This document shows, piece after piece, positions 8,467 to 17,906 of a stretch of 64,000 nucleotides of DNA. Location of the stretch: the NCBI RefSeq assembly GCF_001886715.1, contig NZ_CP018082.1, positions 4,898,001 through 4,962,000 on the forward strand. The letters run 5' to 3'. The position numbers and the translations under genes are program-made. The stretch is from Nocardia mangyaensis (GTDB taxonomy: Bacteria > Actinomycetota > Actinomycetes > Mycobacteriales > Mycobacteriaceae). How positions within the stretch are numbered: the stretch's first letter is position 1; each line of letters begins with the position of its first letter. Below the pieces are notes generated by a model. It saw nothing but the letters and a program-made list of their open reading frames with translations. It made no database searches and was not told the origin of the DNA.

Positions 8467-9472
8467 CCTGCCGGTCGTGCCCGGCATCCTGTCGGCCCGC
8501 GAGCTCCGGCGCACCGCCGAATCCATCGCCGCCGCACAGGAACCCGACGGTGCCATTCCCTGGTTCACCGGTGGCCACACCGACCCGTGGGACCACATCG
8601 AGTCCGCGATGGCACTGACCGCGGCCGGCCTCTGGGACGAGGCCCGCGACGCCTACATCTGGTCGGCGAAATCCCAGCGCGACGACGGCTCCTGGCCCAC
8701 GCAGCTGCGCGCGGGCGTGGTCGAAAACCCTGACGCCGACACCAATTTCTGCGCCTACCTGGCCACCGGTGTCCTGCACGCCCTCACGGTCACCGGAGAC
8801 ACCGCGTTCGCCGCGGAGCTGTGGCCGACGGTGCGCGCCGGCATCGACTTCGTTCTCGGCCTGCAGCTGGGCACTGAGGGTGAGATCCATTGGTCGGCAA
8901 CCGAATCCGGTTCTTCCGGCGAAGCCCTGCTGACCGGCTGCTCGAGCATCTTCCACAGCCTCGGCTGCGCGGTCACCCTCGCCGAGCGGGTGGGCGATCC
9001 TCGCCCGGACTGGGCGGCGGCCCGCGACCGGCTCGGTCACGCCCTGCGCCATCACCCGGAAGTGTTCCTGGACAAGAGCCGCTACTCGATGGACTGGTAC
9101 TACCCCATTCTCGGCGGTGCCGTCCGCGGCGCGGCGGCCACGGACCGGTTTTCCCGGCACTGGGACGAATTCTTCGTTCCCGATCTCGGCATCCGGTGCG
9201 TCTCCGACGCACCGTGGGTGACCGGCGCCGAGACCTGTGAGCTGGTGCTCGCCCTGGATGCCATCGGTGACACTGCGACCGCGAACCGGCTGTTCGCCGC
9301 CATGCAGCACCTGCGGGAGACCGACGGTTCCTATTGGACCGGACTGGTTTTCACCGACGGCAAACGCTGGCCCGAGGAACGCACCACCTGGACCGGAGCG
9401 GCCGTCGTGCTCGCCGCCGACGCTCTGTCGCGCGCCACCCTCGGCAACGGCATCTTCCGCGACGCGTGCTGA
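8453..9472 (+). CDS. Alpha/alpha-toroid (prenyltransferase/terpene-cyclase-like fold) protein
   Basis: Protein of 339 residues with three QW-like repeats, AQEPDGAIPWF, SQRDDGSWPTQ and RETDGSYWTG, of the kind found in the six-hairpin toroids of prenyltransferases, squalene-hopene cyclases and some glycosidases. No D-x-D-D cyclase motif is apparent, so cyclase activity is not supported. Similar proteins are often labelled prenyltransferase in actinobacteria on fold alone. It starts with GTG inside the methyltransferase gene (14-bp overlap) and ends 4 bp before a convergent gene, so it closes the cyp51-cyp125-GT-MT operon. It may bind or modify a glycosylated terpenoid; the biochemical role is unknown. 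Confidence 0.7.
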   Translation: MRPADLPVVPGILSARELRRTAESIAAAQEPDGAIPWFTGGHTDPWDHIESAMALTAAGLWDEARDAYIWSAKSQRDDGSWPTQLRAGVVENPDADTNFCAYLATGVLHALTVTGDTAFAAELWPTVRAGIDFVLGLQLGTEGEIHWSATESGSSGEALLTGCSSIFHSLGCAVTLAERVGDPRPDWAAARDRLGHALRHHPEVFLDKSRYSMDWYYPILGGAVRGAAATDRFSRHWDEFFVPDLGIRCVSDAPWVTGAETCELVLALDAIGDTATANRLFAAMQHLRETDGSYWTGLVFTDGKRWPEERTTWTGAAVVLAADALSRATLGNGIFRDAC

Positions 9473-9476
9473 CAGC

Positions 9477-10159
<683 letters not shown>

Positions 10160-10172
10160 CAAGGAGAAGACG

Positions 10173-10319
10173 ATGAAGACTCGCCTCAACTGCCCGTGCG
10201 GCGTCAGCATTCAGGGCACCGACGAAGACGACCTGATCAAGAAGACCCAGGCGCACCTGGCCGAGAACCACCCCGGCCACGACTACACCCCCGACGAGAT
10301 CCTCTTCATCGCCTACTGA
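10173..10319 (+). CDS. DUF1059-like 48-residue protein
   Basis: Small acidic protein of 48 residues. It opens with MKTRLNCPCG, has a central helix-like stretch rich in Asp, Glu and Lys (GTDEDDLIKKTQAHLAENH) and ends with HDYTPDEILFIAY. This matches the shape of DUF1059 proteins: short, with N-terminal cysteines and a histidine-containing second half. AAGGAG stands 7 bp before the ATG. The product is cytoplasmic with no signal peptide. It is a single gene 6 bp from the convergent end of the mce operon, with an operator-like palindrome over its promoter. DUF1059 has no defined function that I know of; the two cysteines and nearby histidines could bind metal. Confidence 0.75.
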   Translation: MKTRLNCPCGVSIQGTDEDDLIKKTQAHLAENHPGHDYTPDEILFIAY

Positions 10320-10325
10320 GGCCGG

Positions 10326-10895
10326 CTACTTGGTCGGCAGCGCGTTCTGCAGGCCGCCCACCTCGGTGATCTGCCAGTCGGCGCCACGATCGACGGTGAG
10401 CGAATAGGTGACGGTCGACCGCGTGCCGTCGGGTGTCTGGGCACTCGTGGAGACCACGTCGAAGTAGGCGTTGACCTGGTAGATGCCGCCGCTCTCCGAC
10501 GTCACGGTCGCCGAGAGCGGCGTCGCTGTCGATGTCCACTGCAGGGGCAGCAGGATCTGCTCCAGTTGCGGTGCGGTGGCATCGAATTTCGCGGCCAGTT
10601 GCGGGGTGGTGCCCGCCCGCAACCGGGCGAACCACGCCCGCACATCGCGATAGTCGATCGTGGACGCGCCGACCCCGTAGTCGGTGGCGATCTGCTCGAC
10701 CCGCCTGGCATCGGCCTCGCGGGCCTCGCGCTCGGCGAGCGTCGCGTCGGCCGCGAAATACAGTGCGGCGAAGGTGATGACCGCGGCGACGAGGACACCG
10801 ATCGTCGCGGTGACCAGGACAGTGGACAGTCGCACGGACACGGTGCGCGGCGACGGCTCGCCGACCTCGGTCGTGGTGGCTGCTTCGGTGCTCAT
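10326..10895 (-). CDS. Mce-associated membrane protein
   Basis: Protein of 189 residues with one N-terminal transmembrane helix (about residues 26-49, VLVTATIGVLVAAVITFAAL) and an extracytoplasmic domain that ends in a beta-rich segment (TVTYSLTVDRGADWQITEVG). This is the architecture of Mas/Mam proteins encoded after mceF, which are thought to stabilise Mce complexes. It is the last gene of the yrbE-mce operon, 19 bp after mceF. Many mce operons carry two such genes; only one is present here, and the next gene is convergent. Confidence 0.8.
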   Translation of the reverse strand: MSTEAATTTEVGEPSPRTVSVRLSTVLVTATIGVLVAAVITFAALYFAADATLAEREAREADARRVEQIATDYGVGASTIDYRDVRAWFARLRAGTTPQLAAKFDATAPQLEQILLPLQWTSTATPLSATVTSESGGIYQVNAYFDVVSTSAQTPDGTRSTVTYSLTVDRGADWQITEVGGLQNALPTK

Positions 10896-10914
10896 GGTCT
10901 GTCCTTTGTTCGAA

Positions 10915-11871
10915 CTATTTGACGCCGAGGCGAAAGTGCACGGTGCCCTCGACGTCCACGCTCTGCAGGGCTTGGTCGATCAAAGTGCTGATGTCGATGG
11001 CGGGGCTGCGCCGCACCGCGTCGGTGACGACCGGGCCGAGGATCTGTCCCAGCGGGGCGATACCCGGCCCGATCTCCTCGATCAAGGTGGTGAGCTCGGC
11101 GAGGAAGGGAACCAGGCCGTCGCCGGTGAAATAGTCGGGCACCGGACGGCTCTCGACCAGTGCCGATCCCGATTCGACGATCGCGTTCAGCGTCACGCCG
11201 AACTCACCGAACAGCGGGCCCGCCGTGCCGAGTGAGGGCCCCAGCCATTCCATGTCGCCGCCGAGGGCCTGCACATCGGCGAACAACTGCCGAATGGCCT
11301 CGGTGCGGCTGAGCAAGGTGGCCGCGAGCAGGGTCGAGGACCGCTGCAGGGTCTGCATCGCGGCGTCGGTTCCGGCGAGTGCGCGGTCAAAGGTGTCGAC
11401 CAGGCGCGCGATCGCCTCGGGGTGGATCTGGTCGAGCAATTCCACCAGTCGAGCCGACAGCGCCGTGATGGTCATCGGGACGTGGATTCGGTCGGCCGCG
11501 ACGACCTGTCCGTCCGCCAGATACGGGCCCGCACCGGATGCCGGTGCGAAGGCGACGTAGGGCTCGCCGAGGGCCGAAAGTTGCTCGATCCGAACCTCGC
11601 TGGACAGCGGGATTCGATGGCGATCGTCGATCCGCAACCGAACGAGCACCCCGTCCGATTCTTTGCGCACCGACTCGGTACGCCCGACCCGCACACCCGC
11701 CAGCAGCACCGGCGAATTCGGGCCGAGCCCACCCGAATTGTCCAGCCGCAGATCGACGGTGATGAAATCGATCCGCGGATCCAGCCGCAGCACCCCGAGC
11801 GACATGTACCCGACGCCGAAGATCAGCACCGCCACGATCGCGCAGAGCGACACCGCCGCACGAAGTTTCAT
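10915..11871 (-). CDS. mceF: Mce-family protein, MceF position
   Basis: Sixth Mce protein of the operon, 318 residues. A single N-terminal membrane anchor or signal helix (residues 5-27) precedes an MlaD/Mce domain with the recurrent pattern PVLLAGVRVGRTESV near residues 53-67, then a long helical region. Mce proteins form a hexameric tube that moves lipids or sterols from the outer cell envelope to the YrbE permease. The ATG overlaps the mceE stop by 4 bp. The frame is open much further upstream through mceE, but the coupled ATG with a membrane helix is the natural start. The C-terminus is short compared with many MceF proteins. Confidence 0.88.
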   Translation of the reverse strand: MKLRAAVSLCAIVAVLIFGVGYMSLGVLRLDPRIDFITVDLRLDNSGGLGPNSPVLLAGVRVGRTESVRKESDGVLVRLRIDDRHRIPLSSEVRIEQLSALGEPYVAFAPASGAGPYLADGQVVAADRIHVPMTITALSARLVELLDQIHPEAIARLVDTFDRALAGTDAAMQTLQRSSTLLAATLLSRTEAIRQLFADVQALGGDMEWLGPSLGTAGPLFGEFGVTLNAIVESGSALVESRPVPDYFTGDGLVPFLAELTTLIEEIGPGIAPLGQILGPVVTDAVRRSPAIDISTLIDQALQSVDVEGTVHFRLGVK

Positions 11872-12914
11872 CGCACCAGACCGATCATCCGCAGGGTGTC
11901 GACGATGCGCGCGGTGTGATCGTCCGCCGTGACCGGGCTGAGCCCGACCTCGACCACGTCGACTTTCGGACCGTGGGTGGCATAGGGGACGAGCTTCGTG
12001 TTGATCAGGTCGACGAGCGCCTTCATGTTCGAGGGCGATTCGGTGTCGAGCGGATTCGCACCCAACAGCATGGGAACCAGCACCTGCGCGGTGTCGTCCA
12101 AGGAGGACAGCAACGGCCCGAGCCACTGCGCGCTCGGTGCGACCGGGCCAAGCGCGGTCAGGACGAAGATGACACCGATCTGCGCGTTCACCGCCTCGGT
12201 GGTGTGTTCGACACCGTAGGGGGTGAGCAGTTCGTCGAGGATCGGCAGATTGCCCTGCAATCCCTCCTCGACCGTGGCCTCCATGCCGTCGAGCAGCGCG
12301 TCGACCGAGCGCAGATTCGCGCCGAGGTCGGCGATGTCGGTGCCCAGGATGTCCGCGAGACGGGCGGTGTCGCGTGGATCGTCGGGGAACACGCCGTTCA
12401 TGGTGGCGACGATGTTCTGGAAGTCGGTCACCGCGCCACTGCCGAGGAAGGTGGACAGTCCGGCCAGGATGTCTTCGATCGGTGGCGACTGCGTGGTGTC
12501 CGCGAGCGGGATGGTCGCACCCGGCGCCAACTCCCCCGCGGCCACGTCCCGCGGTTCGCTCAGCGCGATGTGGACGTCGCCGAGCGGAGTCTCCTGCCGC
12601 AGTTCGGCGGTGGTGCCGACCGCGAGCCGCACCGACTGCCGGATGTCGACCTCGGCGACGACGTAGCCCGGCTCGGCCGCCCGCTCCGACGAAGCGGCGA
12701 CGGGATCGACGAGCGCGACCCGGGTGAGCACGCCGACGCGGACGCCGGCCGCGATCACCTTGGCGCCCGTCGGGAGGTTGAGCACATCGGCGAACTCGAT
12801 CCGCAGCGGATACGTCGGACCACCGACGCCCGCTCCCGGCACCGGCAGGTCGGCGGGCTGGAAGCCACATCCGGCGGCGAGCAGCATCGCGACGAGGAGC
12901 GCGGCGCGTCTCAT
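11868..12914 (-). CDS. mceE: Mce-family lipoprotein, MceE position
   Basis: Lipoprotein of 348 residues. The signal peptide ends in a lipobox, LLAAGC, with the acylated cysteine at residue 16. The Mce domain follows, with the GAKVIAAGVRVGVLTRV turn near residues 50-64. Fifth-position Mce proteins are the lipoprotein subunits (LprK/LprN type), which agrees with this position. Four-base overlaps join it to mceD upstream and mceF downstream, so the operon is read as one coupled message. No feature departs from the family. Confidence 0.9.
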   Translation of the reverse strand: MRRAALLVAMLLAAGCGFQPADLPVPGAGVGGPTYPLRIEFADVLNLPTGAKVIAAGVRVGVLTRVALVDPVAASSERAAEPGYVVAEVDIRQSVRLAVGTTAELRQETPLGDVHIALSEPRDVAAGELAPGATIPLADTTQSPPIEDILAGLSTFLGSGAVTDFQNIVATMNGVFPDDPRDTARLADILGTDIADLGANLRSVDALLDGMEATVEEGLQGNLPILDELLTPYGVEHTTEAVNAQIGVIFVLTALGPVAPSAQWLGPLLSSLDDTAQVLVPMLLGANPLDTESPSNMKALVDLINTKLVPYATHGPKVDVVEVGLSPVTADDHTARIVDTLRMIGLVR

Positions 12915-14011
12915 CGTGCGCTCACCGCCCCCAGCAGCACGGGCAGAGCCGGGATCGTCATCGCACCGTCTTCCGCCTGGCAGTGGTGCCCGGTGACGAC
13001 CTGCAGGGCGGCACAGACCTGGGCCGTGTCCTGCTGGGCGAGTGCGAGTCGCGGCGGGGCGTAGCCGATTGTCAGCGCCCCGCTCACCGGATCCACCGCA
13101 CCGGCGAATCCGCTCGCGACGGCCGGTGCCATGGCGATGATGTCGGCGAGCGAACCGACGCCCGCCGCGATCATGCGTGACAGATCCGGCACAGAGTCCA
13201 CCGCACGCAGCGCGGGCGAACCCAACAGCACGATCACATCGTTGAGCTGGGGCAGCAGGTCGGCCAGGGTGTCGACGATCTCGATGATCGGCGGGAACGC
13301 GATGGTGACGATGTCGTCGAAGGTCTGCGGCAGCCCGGACACCGTGGTCTCCACCTGCGACCAGCCACCGCGGGCCCGATGGGCGAGGTCGGTGAGCGCG
13401 TCGAGCAACTGCCCGAGGTGGCCGATGGCCACTTCGGGTGCGGCCAGCGCGCGGCTCAGCGCGACGATGATGTCATTGATCTGTTCGCCGGTCCCCACTG
13501 TCGCGCGATCGAGCGCGTCGATCCCGGCGCCGACGGCGTCGCGCTGCGCGGGATCTCCCGCACCGTTGAGCTGATCGGCGAGGGCGGCGAGCGCGTCGAA
13601 GGTTTGGGTCAGGCTCTTGGGTGTCAGCGTGTTGGTGATGCACTCGCTCGAATCCCAGCCCGGCCCAGCGGGTTCGGCGCCGATCAGGGCCAGCCGCCGA
13701 TCGGCGATCAAGGTGTCGCTCACGGTCACCGCCCCGACATCGACCGGCAGCGTGCGATCCGCGCGAACCAGGAATTCGACACGCGCCGACGCGCCATCGA
13801 CACTGATCCCGGTGACGCGCCCGACCTGCACCCCCATGACCGTGACCGCGCTGCCCTCGTACAGCCCGATGCTGTCGGGCATGTCGGCACAGTAGCCGCG
13901 CATCGCCGGATTCGGTGTGCTCAACCGCAGGCCCAGCGCACCGACGAGGACAAGGGTGAGGACCACCGCGGCCGACATCAGCCCGCGCGATCCCAGGATC
14001 TGTCGCCACAT
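12911..14011 (-). CDS. mceD: Mce-family protein, MceD position
   Basis: Mce subunit of 366 residues. The N-terminal membrane helix is about residues 12-32 (LMSAAVVLTLVLVGALGLRL). The Mce domain follows with AVTVMGVQVGRVTGISV around residues 53-69, then helical repeats with hydrophobic heptads. A cysteine pair near the C-terminus (VCAAL..HHC) is also seen in other Mce proteins of this window. The start shares its A with the mceC stop (TGATG). Together with the other five it should build the periplasm-spanning substrate channel. Confidence 0.88.
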   Translation of the reverse strand: MWRQILGSRGLMSAAVVLTLVLVGALGLRLSTPNPAMRGYCADMPDSIGLYEGSAVTVMGVQVGRVTGISVDGASARVEFLVRADRTLPVDVGAVTVSDTLIADRRLALIGAEPAGPGWDSSECITNTLTPKSLTQTFDALAALADQLNGAGDPAQRDAVGAGIDALDRATVGTGEQINDIIVALSRALAAPEVAIGHLGQLLDALTDLAHRARGGWSQVETTVSGLPQTFDDIVTIAFPPIIEIVDTLADLLPQLNDVIVLLGSPALRAVDSVPDLSRMIAAGVGSLADIIAMAPAVASGFAGAVDPVSGALTIGYAPPRLALAQQDTAQVCAALQVVTGHHCQAEDGAMTIPALPVLLGAVSAR

Positions 14012-15006
14012 CAACAACCACCTCCCGGCAGCGGCACGCACACAGCGGGTAGGGGGATCGTCGCGCCGGACTGGTCGACGCTCACCCCACCACCCGCGGG
14101 CAGCAGCGGAAGCAGTCTTTCCATCAGCGCGCGAACGGAATCCGACAGGGTGGTGAGTCGGCCGCCGAGCTCCTCCAGCGCCGGAATGGCATCGGCGAGG
14201 GGCTGGGCACGCTGAGCGAGCGAAGCGTCCCACGCCCGCCCGAGTGGCGTGAAGCCCCGCAGAATCACCGCCAGGTCCCGCAGGGATTCGGCGACCTGCA
14301 CCTTGTTCGTCTGGATGATCTGTTCGAGCGTGCCGAGGGTGAGGATCAGATCCGCCAGCACATCGGCGTTCGCGTCGAGCGCGGTCAGATACTCGTCGGC
14401 GATGGCCAGGGTGCGGGAGATGTCGGAGTTCTGCTCGTCCAGGATCGCGACCACGTCACCGGCCGCCCGCACCGCCGACCGCACGGCGTCCGGACTGTTG
14501 TCGATCGCGGTGGACAGGGCGGCGAGATCGCGCCGGAAGAGGGTGCCGTCGATGCGGCGCACCGGCTGCACCGCGTCCTGGAAAGCCTGGGTCAGGTTGT
14601 AGGGCACGATGACTCGCTCCACGGGGATCACGGTGTCGCCGAGCGGTGCCGTCCCGGCGGGCAGGACGGCCACGTAGTAGCCACCGACGAAGGTCAGCAT
14701 CCGGATGTCGAGGGTGGTCTGATCACCGAGCAACGCCTCGGCGGCGACGGTGAACTCCATCCTGACCCGATCGGGCAGCAGGCTCAGCGAGGTCACCTTC
14801 CCGACGGGGATACCCGCGAGCCGCACGTCGTCACCGACGCGGACCGAACCCGCCTGGCTCAGCTCGGCGGAATACGTTCGCTGCGCGGTCGTTCCGGTGA
14901 CGTACACGGCACCGATCGCGACCAGCAGCAGCATGGCCGCACACAACCCCGCTATCCCCCAGCGCAACTCGCTCGCTCGCGGGTCGGCGGCCCGCCCGCG
15001 CATCAT
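14011..15006 (-). CDS. mceC: Mce-family protein, MceC position
   Basis: Mce subunit of 331 residues. A hydrophobic anchor (about residues 18-38) precedes an Mce domain containing DDVRLAGIPVGKVTSLSL. The C-terminus ends in CVPLPGGGC, two cysteines within the last nine residues. Two consecutive ATGs are available (15006 and 15003); the first overlaps the mceB stop by 4 bp and the second by 1 bp. The other junctions in this operon use both patterns, so the choice stays open by one residue. Confidence 0.88.
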   Translation of the reverse strand: MMRGRAADPRASELRWGIAGLCAAMLLLVAIGAVYVTGTTAQRTYSAELSQAGSVRVGDDVRLAGIPVGKVTSLSLLPDRVRMEFTVAAEALLGDQTTLDIRMLTFVGGYYVAVLPAGTAPLGDTVIPVERVIVPYNLTQAFQDAVQPVRRIDGTLFRRDLAALSTAIDNSPDAVRSAVRAAGDVVAILDEQNSDISRTLAIADEYLTALDANADVLADLILTLGTLEQIIQTNKVQVAESLRDLAVILRGFTPLGRAWDASLAQRAQPLADAIPALEELGGRLTTLSDSVRALMERLLPLLPAGGGVSVDQSGATIPLPAVCVPLPGGGC

Positions 15007-16001
15007 CGGTGACACAGCACGATCCCCTGTCCGGCGATGAGTACCCGCAGCGGTTCCGGCGCGGTGACATCGCCCCGCGAGCAAGTGAGGTCGGGGCCGC
15101 TCGGCGGAATCGCCCGCGTCATCGCCTGGATGAGGCCGGGCAGGCTCTCGAACGCGGCCACCGCGTCGTACGGATCGGGAAACGCGCTGCGCAACGCGGC
15201 ATCGAGATCGCGGCCGGGTGCGCCGGTGACCCCGAAGACGGCGAGCATGCTCCGCAGCGGTTGCAGCACACCGGGAATCCCGTTCGCGAAGTCGACGAGG
15301 CCGGGCAGCTTCGCGGTGATGGTGATGAACAGGTTGGTCAGATTGGTCAGCAGCGTCATCGCGTTGCCCGACTTCCCGCCGAGGTGCTCGGCGACCTGGG
15401 CAAGGTTGCGGGCCAGCGTCGACAGCACCGCCTGCCGGTCGGAGGCGTAGCGGCTGAGCTCGTCGATGGCGCCCAGCGCCTGCCCCAGCCCGGTCCCCTC
15501 GCCCTGGATCACTGCGAGGATGCTGGTCGCGAACCGGTTCAGATCCTCGGGTGAGAGTTCGGCCAGCACCGGCTGCAGTCCCTTGAACAGCCGGGTGATG
15601 TCGAAGTCCGGCACGGTCTCGGCGGTCCCGAAGACCGAGCCCGGATCGCGCTGCCCCGCAGGCTGATCGGGCTGCTCGACGGCCAGATACCGGAAGCCGG
15701 TGAGGTTCTGGTACCGGAGGGCGATGGTGGTGTTGGTGAACAGCGCCCGATCCTTGGTGACGGTGAACCGCACCCGCGCGAGCGCGCCGTCGAGTTCGAC
15801 CGCGCGCACCTTCCCGACCTGAACACCGTAGAGGCGCACGTCGTCGCCGTCGCGCAGACCGTTCGCATCGGTGAACAACGCGGTGTAGGTGTGGGTTTCA
15901 CCATCGACAGGGCGCTCGATCACGCGCAGGACTCCGGCCAGCACCAGGCCCATCAGCAGCGTCGCCGTGGCCACGCGCAGCAGCAGGGCAGGTGTCCTCA
16001 T
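15003..16001 (-). CDS. mceB: Mce-family protein, MceB position
   Basis: Mce subunit of 332 residues with an N-terminal membrane helix (residues 7-25, LLRVATATLLMGLVLAGVL). The Mce domain is clear: DDVRLYGVQVGKVRAVEL, then ALRYQNLTGFRYLAVEQ, the YQNLTG turn recalled from second-position Mce proteins. A terminal cysteine pair (LTCSRGD and IVLCHR) resembles mceC and mceD. The start shares one base with the mceA stop. Expected in the inner membrane with its domain outside. Confidence 0.88.
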   Translation of the reverse strand: MRTPALLLRVATATLLMGLVLAGVLRVIERPVDGETHTYTALFTDANGLRDGDDVRLYGVQVGKVRAVELDGALARVRFTVTKDRALFTNTTIALRYQNLTGFRYLAVEQPDQPAGQRDPGSVFGTAETVPDFDITRLFKGLQPVLAELSPEDLNRFATSILAVIQGEGTGLGQALGAIDELSRYASDRQAVLSTLARNLAQVAEHLGGKSGNAMTLLTNLTNLFITITAKLPGLVDFANGIPGVLQPLRSMLAVFGVTGAPGRDLDAALRSAFPDPYDAVAAFESLPGLIQAMTRAIPPSGPDLTCSRGDVTAPEPLRVLIAGQGIVLCHR

Positions 16002-17044
16002 CAGCGACCACCCCCGAGCATCGCGGCCAGTGGTCCCGCCAGCCCGGGCACCACATCCAGCTCGATCCGGGCGGTGAGCACCGGACCGTCGGGTGTGTCA
16101 CGGAAGGCGGTGTCGAGGCGGGTGAGGAGTTCGCTCAGCTGCTGTGTGGAGCGTTGCGGGGTGCTGACCGAGGCGGCCAGCCGGTCGAGTACGAGGCTGA
16201 TCATGGGCAGGATCTCCCCGAAATGCCGTTCGGACGTGGTGAGCAGCTCGGTGACGGTCGGCAGCAGCTCGTACTGGATGCCGGCGAACATCTCGCTGAA
16301 TCGTCGGAGCTGGTCGGGCACTGCCAGGTACTTGTTCGTGTACTCCGCGTACAACAGCGTCAGCGCGCCGGTCAGCATTGGCGGCAGCCCGGTCAGCGCC
16401 GAACCGAACTGCTCGAACAGCAGTGACGGCGGGAGCTGTCTGGTCTCGGCGTAGGAGCGGGCGGTGGCGCCGATGGCTTCCAGCAGCGGGGTGAAGGCGG
16501 TGAGGTCACGGGAGAGGGTGCCGAGCAACTCGACGAGTTTCGGGGTCAGCACCTCGTCGGTGAGCTGTCCCGTCGATTTCAGCAGGGCGGACAGGGTGGC
16601 GTCGTGCACTCGATCGGCCTCGCTATCGGTCAGATCGACGATCGATCCGTCGGCCAGCACCGCACCGCCTGCCGCCGAATGCAGCTCGATGGCACTGATG
16701 CCGAACAGGTTGCCCGGTGCGTAGTCGACGCGCAGGGCGCTGGTCAGGCCGAACAGCTCGGATCCGTTCAGTGTCAGCTCGATGCGCTGTCCGCTGCCTC
16801 CCGCGGAGTCGATCGCGCTGACCGAGCCGACCCGCACCCCGTCGAGCCGGACATCGGTGCCCTCCCCCACTCCCGCACCGACCTCACCGACGAGCAGCGC
16901 GACGCGGATCTGGTCGGCGGGCACGCTGTCGGGCACCACCTGCCAGACGAGCACACCGAGCAGCGTGAGGACGACGGCGAGAGTCCCGAGAACACGGGAA
17001 CGCAGCGGTCCCACTTCGGTTCCCGGCAGAGTGTAGGCAGGCAT
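16001..17044 (-). CDS. mceA: Mce-family protein, MceA position
   Basis: First Mce subunit of the operon, 347 residues. The anchor helix is about residues 18-36 (LGTLAVVLTLLGVLVWQVV). The Mce domain contains GTDVRLDGVRVGSVSAID and LRVDYAPGNLFGISAIEL. Translation starts 4 bp after the yrbEB stop. An upstream in-frame ATG would overlap yrbEB extensively and is rejected. Which Mce class it belongs to (Mce1 to Mce4 type) cannot be settled by eye. The sterol-modifying neighbours favour a Mce4-like steroid role, by inference. Confidence 0.88.
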   Translation of the reverse strand: MPAYTLPGTEVGPLRSRVLGTLAVVLTLLGVLVWQVVPDSVPADQIRVALLVGEVGAGVGEGTDVRLDGVRVGSVSAIDSAGGSGQRIELTLNGSELFGLTSALRVDYAPGNLFGISAIELHSAAGGAVLADGSIVDLTDSEADRVHDATLSALLKSTGQLTDEVLTPKLVELLGTLSRDLTAFTPLLEAIGATARSYAETRQLPPSLLFEQFGSALTGLPPMLTGALTLLYAEYTNKYLAVPDQLRRFSEMFAGIQYELLPTVTELLTTSERHFGEILPMISLVLDRLAASVSTPQRSTQQLSELLTRLDTAFRDTPDGPVLTARIELDVVPGLAGPLAAMLGGGR

Positions 17045-17048
17045 GGCA

Positions 17049-17906
17049 TCACCCGGTGAATGTGACGGGAGACTGGAATCCCCACAGCAGAATGGTGGCG
17101 ACCATGTCGAGCGCGATGATCGCCACCAGGCTGGCCCGAATGGCCCGCCCGGAACCGATGCCGACGCCTTCGGGGCCACCGGTCGCGAAATAGCCCTGAT
17201 AGCAATGGATCAGCACCACCGCGAGGGCGAACACCATCACCTTGACCGTCGCGGCGAAGACGTCCCAGCCGACCACGAACTGGTCGAAGTAGTGGTTGTA
17301 GGTGCCGATCGGTGTCCCGTGGATCGTCGTCACGATGAAGGCGCAGGAGAAGTAGCTCAGGATCAGCGCGACCACGAATGCCGGTGCGACGGCGATGATC
17401 CCGGCGATGACCCGGGTCGTCACGACGAACGGCACCGAGCGGATGCCCAGTGATTCGAGGGCGTCGATCTCCTCGGAGATGCGCATGGAGCCGATCTCCG
17501 CGGTCATCCGGCATCCGGCTTGCGCGGCGAACCCGATCCCGGCCGCGATCGGCGCGAGTTCACGGGTCACGCCGAAGGCCGAGATGAGACCGCTGAGCTG
17601 GCCCAGGGACAACAGGTTCAGCGCGCTGAACGCCTCGATGCCGATGGACGCGCCCATGGCGGCACCGAGTAGCAGCATCAGCGGTACCACGCCGCCGCCG
17701 ATGATGACCGAGCCGCGCCCCCAGGTCATGTCCGTCACCATCGTGACCGTCTGACGCCGGTAGTGCACGAGCGTGTAGGGCACCGACCGCAGCACCTGCC
17801 AGCCGAAGCCGATCGCGAATCCGATCGACTCGATCGGGCGAATGCCGCGGCGACGGAGCCTGCCCAGCCACCGCAGCCCGACGGGGTAGTACGGCGCGGC
17901 GCTCAT
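17049..17906 (-). CDS. yrbEB: YrbE-family (MlaE-like) ABC permease, B subunit
   Basis: Integral membrane permease of 285 residues with about five to six hydrophobic segments and the MlaE-family cytoplasmic motif AEIGSMRISEEIDALESLGI (residues 136-155), which contacts the ATPase. Together with YrbEA it forms the inner-membrane part of the Mce lipid importer, energised by a separately encoded MceG ATPase that is not in this window. The ATG shares one base with the yrbEA stop. An in-frame extension to 18560 is antisense-like filler rich in Arg and Gly and is rejected. Confidence 0.93.
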   Translation of the reverse strand: MSAAPYYPVGLRWLGRLRRRGIRPIESIGFAIGFGWQVLRSVPYTLVHYRRQTVTMVTDMTWGRGSVIIGGGVVPLMLLLGAAMGASIGIEAFSALNLLSLGQLSGLISAFGVTRELAPIAAGIGFAAQAGCRMTAEIGSMRISEEIDALESLGIRSVPFVVTTRVIAGIIAVAPAFVVALILSYFSCAFIVTTIHGTPIGTYNHYFDQFVVGWDVFAATVKVMVFALAVVLIHCYQGYFATGGPEGVGIGSGRAIRASLVAIIALDMVATILLWGFQSPVTFTG

